In this document: in pieces, positions 35,555 to 43,000 of the stretch
How positions within the stretch are numbered: the stretch's first letter is position 1
Layout of the letters: each line of letters starts with the position of its first letter
DNA from: an uncultured bacterium
GTDB taxonomy: Bacteria > Verrucomicrobiota > Lentisphaeria > Victivallales > UBA1829
Assembly: GCA_902802585.1 (NCBI GenBank)
Contig: CADCMR010000003.1
Span: forward strand, 168,394-232,393
Direction: 5' to 3'
Length of the DNA stretch: 64,000 nt
Made by a program: the position numbers and the translations under genes
The notes under the pieces: model-generated
Told to the model about the DNA's origin: nothing
Database searches by the model: none
What the model saw: only the letters and a program-made list of their open reading frames with translations

Positions 35555-36412
35555 ATGCGTGCCGCCGGGGATTCCGCATTACGCATCAAACCAGGATCGC
35601 CGCCGCCTTCCCTGGCGGGGATCCGCTGTGTGATGATGGACCTCGACGGCACAGTCTACGAAGGCGATGCACTGTACCCGTCGTCCCTGCCGTTCTTCGA
35701 TGCCCTCACCCGGCACGGCGTCGCCTGGGGCTTCGTCACAAACAACACGTCGCGGAGCATTGATTCCTATGTCGAACGTCTCCGCGGCATGGGCGTCCCG
35801 CTTGCCGGGCGCGCCCAGATCGTGACCCCCGTCCTCAGCGTCGCCGACGCCCTCCGCACGGAGTTTCCCGCGTTCAGGCGGCTCTTTCTGCTCGGTACGG
35901 AGGATTTCCGGCGGGAAATGCGGTCCCTCGGCTTCGAGGAAACAACCGATTCGCCGGACGACCGTCCCGACGCCGTTGTCACCGCCTTCGACAAGTCGCT
36001 GAACTACGACCGCCTCTGCCGTGCCGCCTGGTGGATTCGGAACGGCGTCCCGTGGTTCGCCACGCATCCCGACGTCTTCTGTCCCACCACGGAACGGACC
36101 TGGCTTGTGGACTGCGGCGCGATCACCTCGTGCCTGGAGACCGCCACCGGCGTCCGATGCCGACGCATCTTCGGCAAGCCCAACCCCGACATGCTCCAGG
36201 TGATGGCGAAACGCCTCGGTCTGCGTCCCTCCGAACTCCTCATGGCGGGCGACCGCGAGCACACCGACATCGAATCCGGCATCCGTGCCGGTGCGCGTAC
36301 CCTGCGTATTTCCACGGGCGTCGGCGGCGGCACGTCCGACACCCGCGCCGACTACTGCTGCGCCGACCTCGGCGTCTTCCATCGGGCGTTTTTCCCGGAC
36401 GACGCCGTCTGA
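35555..36412 (+). CDS. HAD-IIA family (NagD-like) phosphatase
   Basis: 285 residues from ATG 35555; the open frame extends further upstream inside glmS but that part is not plausible. Residues VMMDLDGTVYEGDALYP contain the nucleophile and acid/base aspartates (DLDGT). GFVTNNTSRS is motif II, and GKPNPDMLQVMAKRLG with MAGDREHTDIESGIRAGAR gives motifs III and IV. HAD-IIA enzymes hydrolyse small sugar or nucleotide phosphates. E. coli nagD sits in the glucosamine/NAG operon, so an aminosugar-phosphate housekeeping role beside glmS is suggestive, not shown. Confidence 0.9.
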   Translation: MRAAGDSALRIKPGSPPPSLAGIRCVMMDLDGTVYEGDALYPSSLPFFDALTRHGVAWGFVTNNTSRSIDSYVERLRGMGVPLAGRAQIVTPVLSVADALRTEFPAFRRLFLLGTEDFRREMRSLGFEETTDSPDDRPDAVVTAFDKSLNYDRLCRAAWWIRNGVPWFATHPDVFCPTTERTWLVDCGAITSCLETATGVRCRRIFGKPNPDMLQVMAKRLGLRPSELLMAGDREHTDIESGIRAGARTLRISTGVGGGTSDTRADYCCADLGVFHRAFFPDDAV

Positions 36413-36826
36413 GCCGCATCGGCGTTACGGCATGGTTCCGGTTTCCTGTTCTGTCGCGCCTGCGCGTTAATGGTTCTTTCGGCAGGCTTTCCTGATGCCG
36501 GAGAATTGTTTTTTCCGTCATGCTTCCGGCTTTCGTTTTTTACTGCTTTTCTGATATGATTGTGATACTTTTTTCACGTCAAAAAAAGGTCTCTTCGACA
36601 ATTGCCTTTTCATAAGGAAAAAACGTCGTTTTGGAACAAAATGATTGAAAAATGCTTTAAAAGCCAAAGAAAACATCAAAAAACATGGCGATTTTTCTCA
36701 AAAAGTAACGTTTCGCGCTTGAAAACGGGAAAATGAGTGCTATGTTTTAGAATTACCGATGCGGGATTGTGCCCTGACGGCGCATTCGTCATCGAATTTT
36801 AACTCAAAAATGATAAAGGTATAAAA
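36413..36826 (+). promoter_or_regulatory. AT-rich gap with the secG promoter
   Basis: This 414-bp stretch has no credible gene. Near its start GCCGGA and TCCGGC (about 36498 and 36526) could pair around a 20-base loop followed by a T-rich run, a weak terminator candidate. The predicted secG promoter is TTGAAA, 16 bp, TATGTT at 36719-36746, leaving an 80-base leader. The remaining A/T-rich sequence shows nothing I can name. Confidence 0.5.
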
Positions 36827-37219
36827 ATGTCGACACTTGCGACAATCCTCAACACGCTGGTCGTGATTCTGGCGGTCCTTCTCATCGCCCTCATTCTTGT
36901 GCAGCCGTCCAAGAGCGGCGGCGGCTTCGGTTCCGCATTCGGCGGACTCGGCGAAAGCGTTTTCGGCGCGCAGGCCATGAGCCATCTTTCCAAGCTCACC
37001 GTCTGGTGCATTTCCATCTTTTTCGTCCTCACGCTCGCTTCCGCGATCGTCGCCGGTCACATGCAGTCTGCGGATACCAGCGTCGTCGAGGAATCGTCTA
37101 TCGCCATGGCTGCCTCCGAGGCTGAAAAGCCCGCCGCGGAAGCAGCGAAACCCGCTGAAACGGCTGCGGAAGCGTCCGCCGCCGCGGAGGAGAAACCCGC
37201 TTCGGAAACGCAGAATTGA
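36827..37219 (+). CDS. secG: Preprotein translocase subunit SecG
   Basis: 130 residues. SecG is the small auxiliary subunit of the SecYEG channel. Two membrane helices (about residues 4-24 and 54-75) flank the conserved cytoplasmic loop LVQPSKSGGGFGSAFGG, and GESVFGAQA follows. The C-terminal 50 residues are Ala/Glu-rich (AAEAAKPAETAAEASAAAEE), longer than in most SecG, and probably disordered. It precedes the exported pilus-like operon but has its own promoter. Confidence 0.93.
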   Translation: MSTLATILNTLVVILAVLLIALILVQPSKSGGGFGSAFGGLGESVFGAQAMSHLSKLTVWCISIFFVLTLASAIVAGHMQSADTSVVEESSIAMAASEAEKPAAEAAKPAETAAEASAAAEEKPASETQN

Positions 37220-37284
37220 AACCAGGACGGAGCAAAAAAGTTCCGGGATTAACAAAAATAATCTGATTTTTTGGAGAAACGCAC

Positions 37285-37313
37285 TTGAAAGAATCGGAAA
37301 ACAATAGTATTTT
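37285..37313 (+). promoter_or_regulatory. Predicted promoter of the pilus-like operon
   Basis: TTGAAA, 17 bp, TATTTT, 57 bp before the ATG at 37371. It is the only clear promoter before six co-directional genes, so it probably drives them all. Confidence 0.6.
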
Positions 37314-37370
37314 CTATTCATGGATATGCGTATTCTCCCCAAGCAACAAACCACGAAGAGGTCTGGAACC

Positions 37371-38219
37371 ATGAAAAAACTTCTCATTGCACTTTTCGCG
37401 GCCGCGGCTTTCACCGTTTCCGCTCAGACCACCCGTTCCACCAGTTGGGCGATTGAGTTCCCGAAAGACGGGAAGGCTGTCAATATTTCCCAGACTTTCA
37501 CCCCGTTTTTCAAGATTGAAAACGAGGAGCGCGTGATTGACATGCGCCTGAATGAGCGTGACATGAGCAACGCCAAGCACTGGCTCGCCGTTGACATCGC
37601 GTTCACCACCAATAAGCCCAAAACCGCCTCCCAGTGGCCGAAATGGCTCGACAACGTCGAGGTCGAGATCAACTTGTTCGTGCCGACTGCCGATGACCGC
37701 GGCAACATCACCTGGACCGTGATCGGCGGCAAGCAGACCCTCGCTTCCCTTCAGGCCGACGACAAGCGCCACTTTGTCCGCATGATGATCCCGCCCGAAG
37801 TAATTTATCGCTATTTCGCGTTTGACGGCACCGTTGATATTTCAAAAGACTACAACAAGATCACGAACGACCTGAAAAAATATGCCAGCGATCTCCCCGT
37901 CGGCGTCACCATCACCTACGGCGGACGCCCTGTCTCCACCTGCCAGATTTGCGGCAAGGACGTCTTCGCCCGCCTTGAGAAGAACCAGGGCAGCAACCAG
38001 CGCGCCAAGCTCTTTTACACGCTCGTCAAGGGCGAAGGCAATGACGGCACGCCCACCCTCGCCTCCACGGCAAAGCTCTTCAACTACATCAGCCAGAACA
38101 AATTCAACCCTCAGACCTTCAAATACATGCCGGATGAATTGCTTCCCGTTTCGAAAACCCCGTTCGCATGGGTCCTCTTCGACCGGTTTGAACCTATCAA
38201 AGAATCCGCGGGGAAATAA
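37371..38219 (+). CDS. Amuc_1102-like exported protein of the pilus-like operon
   Basis: 282 residues from ATG 37371 (AGAGGTC upstream); an in-frame ATG at 37320 would spoil the signal peptide MKKLLIALFAAAAFTVSAQ. The mature protein is beta-rich: FFKIENEERVIDMRLNERDM, WPKWLDNVEVEINLFVP, then HFVRMMIPPEVIYRYF. A CxxC pair (CQICGKD) sits near residue 200. By position and general character it corresponds to Akkermansia Amuc_1102, the first member of the cluster that runs Amuc_1102 to Amuc_1098. It is probably periplasmic or surface-exposed. The PilM-PilN fusion starts three bases after its stop. Confidence 0.7.
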   Translation: MKKLLIALFAAAAFTVSAQTTRSTSWAIEFPKDGKAVNISQTFTPFFKIENEERVIDMRLNERDMSNAKHWLAVDIAFTTNKPKTASQWPKWLDNVEVEINLFVPTADDRGNITWTVIGGKQTLASLQADDKRHFVRMMIPPEVIYRYFAFDGTVDISKDYNKITNDLKKYASDLPVGVTITYGGRPVSTCQICGKDVFARLEKNQGSNQRAKLFYTLVKGEGNDGTPTLASTAKLFNYISQNKFNPQTFKYMPDELLPVSKTPFAWVLFDRFEPIKESAGK

Positions 38220-38222
38220 CCG

Positions 38223-40121
38223 ATGGCACAGCAAAACTTAATCCTCTGCATCGACATTGGCGGCGACAGCATCAAGGCCGCCGAATTCTCGTATGTTCCC
38301 GGGCAGAGTCTGACCCTGGAACGATTCGCATATACCGAATACGAGTTCTCCTCCGACGAGCCCCCCGAGGACGTGGTCCTCAAGACGCTCACCGACGTCA
38401 TCAAGACGAACGGCTTCTCCGCCCGCGACGTCTATGTCTCCCTCTCCGGCAAGAACGCCTTCGTCCGTTTCGTCAAGATTCCCGCGATGACCACGGACAA
38501 GGACAAGATCCAGGAGATTATTTCCTACGAAGCGCAGCAGGCGATCCCGTTCTCCTCGGACGAGGTCGTGTGGGATTCCCAGCTCCTCCCGCCCACGGCG
38601 GACGCCGACGGCAGCGAGATCGACGCCATGATCGTCATCGTGAAGAAGCAGGAGGTCTCCCGCATTTCCGAGCTCATTGAAAAACTCGGGAAACGCATCA
38701 TCCTCATCGAAGTCGCCGGCACTTCCTGCTACAACAGCGCCCGCGCGAACAACGTCGGCGCCAATGAATGCCAGATGATCCTCGACATCGGCGGACGTTG
38801 CTCCACGCTCATTTTCATCGACGGTTCCCGCTTCTTCGTCCGTACCATTCCGATCGCCGGCGACACCATCACCCAGCAGATCGCCAAGGAATTCAATATC
38901 TCCTACGCCGACGCGGAGGAGATGAAGCGCAAACACGGCTATGTCTCCCTCGGCGGCGCTTACGAGGAATCCGATTCCGAGGTCGCCTCCGCCGTCTCCA
39001 AGATCGTCCGCAACGTCATGACGCGTCTCCACGGCGAAATCAACCGCTCCATCAATGTCTACCGCGCCACCCAGAAGGGCCGCAAACCGGAGAAGCTCTT
39101 CCTTGCCGGCGGCACATCCATTCTGCCGTATGCCCCGCGTTTCTTCTCCGAAAAGCTCCGCGTCCCGGTGGAATACCTCAACCCGTTCCAGGTCGTCGGC
39201 ATCGGACCCGCGGTCGACCAGCAGGTCCTCTCCGAGGTCGCGCACCTGTACGCTGAGACGATCGGTCTGGCGCTCCGCCGCATCGGCACGTCGCCCGTCG
39301 AAATCTCCCTTATCCCCGACTACATCCGCAAGCAGAACGAATTCCGCTCGAAACGCCCCTTCTTCTTCGCGTCCGCGGTCGTCGTGCTGCTCTTTTTCGG
39401 CATCACGCTCTGGATCATGTCGCAGCAGGCGGAAAACATCGCCGGCAAGAGCGATCAGTTCGGCGTTGAAGTTTCCCAGCGTGAAGCCATTCAAAAACGC
39501 GTGAAGGACGCCAGCAGCAAGCTCACGGCGGCCAACGGCGAATTCGACGAGGCCGTCGAGCTCCTGAAGAAACGCAACAACCTCATCGCGTTCTATTCCC
39601 TCATCCGCACCTGCATCCCGGACAACGTCTGGCTTACCGACTTCTCAATCTCCAACGCGCCCAGCGCGCAGATCAAGAGCGCGACCGCCGTCACGAACGC
39701 CGCCAACAACCCCGAAGCGGCGCAAAACAACGGCGGACAGCTTTCGATGGATCTGCCCGAGGACAACAACGAACCGGCGAACGGCGCGGACGGGACCGTA
39801 ACCAACGCTCTGACCTGGGTCAACATGGTCGCCTACGTCATCTGCGAAAAGAACGACAGCTGGCTGAACGACCGCAGCGCCGCAATCAACAACATCACCT
39901 CGAAAATGAAGGAAAATAGCAGCATTTTCAAGGCGAAGGACGAAGAGATCAAGATTGTCTACGATGAAGGGCGCGACGTCTGTGACCACCTTACTATCCG
40001 CAAGTTCCTGCTTGCCGTTGAACTGACGGAACCCGTCGACTCGCCGGAATTTGAAAAGGCTCTCGCCAAAAAGCTTTCACCCATTCCTTCCGAGGATGAC
40101 GAGGAGGAGGAAGAAGAATGA
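38223..40121 (+). CDS. PilM-PilN fusion protein (Amuc_1101-like) of a pilus-like system
   Basis: 632 residues. Residues 1-350 are an actin-like PilM ATPase: CIDIGGDSIKAAEF at the start, MILDIGGRCSTLIFIDG and LFLAGGTSILPYAP. Residues 361-365 read ISLIP, which resembles the INLLP peptide by which PilN docks in PilM. One membrane helix spans 379-399, and then comes a PilN-like periplasmic part with a coiled coil (to about 450) and NNLIAFYSLIRTCIPDNVWLTDFSI. The tail is strongly acidic. In most type IV pili PilM and PilN are separate; here the cytoplasmic ring and the membrane linker are one chain. It overlaps the PilO-like gene (ATGA). Confidence 0.85.
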   Translation: MAQQNLILCIDIGGDSIKAAEFSYVPGQSLTLERFAYTEYEFSSDEPPEDVVLKTLTDVIKTNGFSARDVYVSLSGKNAFVRFVKIPAMTTDKDKIQEIISYEAQQAIPFSSDEVVWDSQLLPPTADADGSEIDAMIVIVKKQEVSRISELIEKLGKRIILIEVAGTSCYNSARANNVGANECQMILDIGGRCSTLIFIDGSRFFVRTIPIAGDTITQQIAKEFNISYADAEEMKRKHGYVSLGGAYEESDSEVASAVSKIVRNVMTRLHGEINRSINVYRATQKGRKPEKLFLAGGTSILPYAPRFFSEKLRVPVEYLNPFQVVGIGPAVDQQVLSEVAHLYAETIGLALRRIGTSPVEISLIPDYIRKQNEFRSKRPFFFASAVVVLLFFGITLWIMSQQAENIAGKSDQFGVEVSQREAIQKRVKDASSKLTAANGEFDEAVELLKKRNNLIAFYSLIRTCIPDNVWLTDFSISNAPSAQIKSATAVTNAANNPEAAQNNGGQLSMDLPEDNNEPANGADGTVTNALTWVNMVAYVICEKNDSWLNDRSAAINNITSKMKENSSIFKAKDEEIKIVYDEGRDVCDHLTIRKFLLAVELTEPVDSPEFEKALAKKLSPIPSEDDEEEEEE

Positions 40122-41686
40122 AACAGTTTATCCTGAAAAATATCGTCCTCACGGTCATTCTCGTTCTTACGCTCATCGGCAGCATTGTCCTTTTGTTCTT
40201 CTGCGAGGGCAAGAGGCGGATGATCGCCGCGTCCATGGCGACTATTGAGGAAAATGCCCGGATCATCGAATCCATCGATTCCGCCCGCAAGCCCAACAGC
40301 GTCGCGGAGAGCGAAACGAAAATCAAGGCGGATACCGAAATCCTGAGCAAGAAAAACATTCAGATTTACCGCCATTTCGGCAAGCCGTACCGTCCGGCGC
40401 TGCTCAAGCTCCTGAAGAACATCTCGTCCCCGGCCGAGCTCAAGACCGATCTCCCGGTCGATCCGAGCCTTGTCGCCAAGCCGAAACCGAAAGTCGAGCC
40501 GGAAGAGAGCGAAGAAGAGGACGAGGAAGTCGCCGAAACCAAACCCGCGACACCCGAACCCCCGACCGACGAGGAAAAGGCGGTCTTCAATCCGGCGTCC
40601 AATCTTGTCGTCCTTTCCTTCGACGAGGATACCCTCCGCGGCATGCTCGCCGACCTCTACAAGGAAGTCCACCAGGATTCCGACGACGACACGTTCGTGA
40701 TTCCCGACACCATCCAGTCCGAACGCACGCAGCTTTTCGAAAAGCTCTTTAATGAAATCATTGAGGCGCCGGAAGTGGTCGATCCCGCCCGCGCCGAGGA
40801 TTTCCGCAAGGCCGCCGCAGCGAAGTTCGCCCAGGCATTCGCTATTTTCCGTGACGACGTCCAGGACCTCACGCTTGAGAACGTGAACGACAGGGTCGCG
40901 CACGAGCTCTTCCTCGATGCCCTCGGGCTCCCGCGCCTGATGCGCCAGCGCGACTGCAAGAACTACATCGACTTCCTTTACGAAAAATACCTTGCCTCCG
41001 ACATCATCCCCGGTCTTCCCGAGGACGATCCGATCGAAAAGGAACGCCTCGTCCAGGATTTCATCTACGGAAAGAATCTCAACCGCCAGGCGCTCCCCGT
41101 GCCGGAAATGGTCATCCCGATCATCCGTAACTTCCAAATTAAGGAGGACCTCTTCCGCAGGATGAAGGACGCCGGAATCGGTCAGCTCAATTCCATGAAC
41201 GCCGGCGTGTTCTACGGCTCCACGATGGACAGCGACGCCGAAGGTCCGATCCTCTTCTTCACCTACACGCTGGAAATGACCGCCTCCATGGACGCGATTA
41301 ATGCCTTCATCAACTCCCTCCAGGGTGCCTATAAGACCGACCGCGTGTACGAGATCACCGACATCAAGTTCTCCGCCCCCTTCGAAGACCTGATCAACGC
41401 CAATGCCGTCGTCGCGTCCCATACGGACAGCCTCGGCGGAACCACGGTGCGCCGTCCCGCCACGCAGGGCGGAATCCCCGGTGCGCCTCCGGCCGACAAC
41501 GCCGCCCAGCAGCAGACCGCAGCCGACCAGGTCGCCGCCGCGCTGTCCACCAGCGCGTATGACCTTACCGATCCGCATCACCCCGAATACGGTCAGGTCC
41601 TGATCGGCGAAACCCGGGACGAGATCAAATGCACGATCGTGGTGAATTATCTGTTCTATCGTGCAGACAACATTACCCCCCAATGA
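40118..41686 (+). CDS. PilO-like inner-membrane protein (Amuc_1100-like)
   Basis: 522 residues. One N-terminal transmembrane helix (about 8-28, IVLTVILVLTLIGSIVLLFF) is followed by a periplasmic coiled coil (30-85). A Glu/Pro-rich linker (about 120-160) comes next, then a mixed domain that includes GPILFFTYTLEMTASMDAINAFINSL, a ferredoxin-like block typical of PilO. By order it matches Amuc_1100, the Akkermansia surface-associated protein known for host immune signalling; this one is considerably longer than my memory of that protein. Ala/Gln-rich and disordered residues lie near 450-480. It should bridge the PilM-PilN protein to the secretin. Confidence 0.72.
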   Translation: MKQFILKNIVLTVILVLTLIGSIVLLFFCEGKRRMIAASMATIEENARIIESIDSARKPNSVAESETKIKADTEILSKKNIQIYRHFGKPYRPALLKLLKNISSPAELKTDLPVDPSLVAKPKPKVEPEESEEEDEEVAETKPATPEPPTDEEKAVFNPASNLVVLSFDEDTLRGMLADLYKEVHQDSDDDTFVIPDTIQSERTQLFEKLFNEIIEAPEVVDPARAEDFRKAAAAKFAQAFAIFRDDVQDLTLENVNDRVAHELFLDALGLPRLMRQRDCKNYIDFLYEKYLASDIIPGLPEDDPIEKERLVQDFIYGKNLNRQALPVPEMVIPIIRNFQIKEDLFRRMKDAGIGQLNSMNAGVFYGSTMDSDAEGPILFFTYTLEMTASMDAINAFINSLQGAYKTDRVYEITDIKFSAPFEDLINANAVVASHTDSLGGTTVRRPATQGGIPGAPPADNAAQQQTAADQVAAALSTSAYDLTDPHHPEYGQVLIGETRDEIKCTIVVNYLFYRADNITPQ

Positions 41687-41701
41687 TGGAGCGGCACTGA
41701 C

Positions 41702-42931
41702 ATGAAAAAGTTTCTTCAAGCGCACTACGAAAAAATCATTTTAGCGGCCCTGCTCATCATTTTCACCGCTGTGCTTTACTATCAGAAGATGTTTATCCAG
41801 CAGGCCCAGGACCAGAAGGTCACCGCGACGGTCAACCGTGTCCAGAGACCCTCCGACTATGAGTCCATTGACTTCACCACTGGACCCAAGTACAAAATGG
41901 AGACGATCTTCTCCGACTGGAACACGATCGCGCCCGCCGAGAACGCCGTGAACAAGACGCAGATGATGGCTCCGTATCCCATGGCGGAATGCGTCTTCTG
42001 CCACGCCCTCATCCCCGCCAATGCCTATCCCGCCATCGGCGAGACGAAGAACGGCAAGTGCCCCGCATGCGGAAAGGCGCTTGCGCCCCGCATCAAGGTA
42101 GAGGAAAACGAGCTCGCCGGCAAGGCCGACCAAAACGGCAACAACATCCCGGACGAATGGGAGAAGGAACACAATATCTCCTCCGAATACACGCATCCCG
42201 ATTCGGACGAGGACAACGACGGTTTCTCCCTCGCGCAGGAATTCAAGGCGAAGACCGATCCCACCGATCCCGCCAGCCATCCGAAATACATCACGCAGGT
42301 CTATGTCGATGCGATCAGCCAGCAGCGTTTCACCGGACTGGAGCTCGTTTCCGTTGACATGACCAAGAAGGATAAGAAGGACTGGCAGGCCACCTTCAAC
42401 GTGGTCCGCAACAACCGCAAGAGATCCGAATTCGTCCGCATTGACGTCGGCACGTTCAAGAACAACAACGTCGATTTCAGCGTCGTCGACATCGAAGTCG
42501 ATGACAAGACCCAGACCCCGGTCGTCTATATCCAGCGCGTCGGCAAAGTCGAACGCATCGCCTGCCGTCCCAAGGAGCCCGTCTACGATCCCGCACCCCG
42601 CGTGAGGTTCCTCAACGCCCTGCTCGGCCGCACGTTCATTTCCTCCGTCGGCGCCGAATTCTCTCTCGGCACGGACAAGACCGGCAAGGAAGTCTACAAG
42701 GTCGTTTCCGCCGATCCCGCCACCAAGGATGTCGTCGTCGAATCCGTCGGCGAGAATCCCGAGACCATCAAGCTCGGGCTTGCCCCGAAGGAAACCGCGA
42801 CGGAAGCCGGCAGGACGCTTCCGCCCGGCACGCCGCCCACGACCACGAACGGTCGGACGCTTCCCCCCGGCACGCCGCCCACCACGCCCACCCGGAGGGA
42901 CGATTCCCCCTTCCTCCAGAGGCAGAGATAA
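41702..42931 (+). CDS. Membrane-anchored zinc-ribbon/calcium-loop protein (Amuc_1099-like)
   Basis: 409 residues. A membrane helix spans 12-27, with the rest outside the cytoplasm. Cys97-x-x-Cys100 and Cys120-x-x-Cys123 (ECVFCHAL, KCPACGK) make a probable zinc ribbon. Residues 140-190 resemble thrombospondin type 3 or EF-hand-like calcium loops (ADQNGNNIPDEWE; HPDSDEDNDGFSLAQEF; KTDPTDP). A beta domain follows, and the last 45 residues contain two copies of GRTLPPGTPPTT. In type IV pili the gene before pilQ encodes PilP, so this may be the functional counterpart (inference). It is 15 bases after the PilO-like gene. Confidence 0.65.
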   Translation: MKKFLQAHYEKIILAALLIIFTAVLYYQKMFIQQAQDQKVTATVNRVQRPSDYESIDFTTGPKYKMETIFSDWNTIAPAENAVNKTQMMAPYPMAECVFCHALIPANAYPAIGETKNGKCPACGKALAPRIKVEENELAGKADQNGNNIPDEWEKEHNISSEYTHPDSDEDNDGFSLAQEFKAKTDPTDPASHPKYITQVYVDAISQQRFTGLELVSVDMTKKDKKDWQATFNVVRNNRKRSEFVRIDVGTFKNNNVDFSVVDIEVDDKTQTPVVYIQRVGKVERIACRPKEPVYDPAPRVRFLNALLGRTFISSVGAEFSLGTDKTGKEVYKVVSADPATKDVVVESVGENPETIKLGLAPKETATEAGRTLPPGTPPTTTNGRTLPPGTPPTTPTRRDDSPFLQRQR

Positions 42932-43000
42932 CCCCGTACAACCCCTATCCCGTTGATACATAATCAATAATTCAAAATAAAAACAACCAAGGATGAGACA

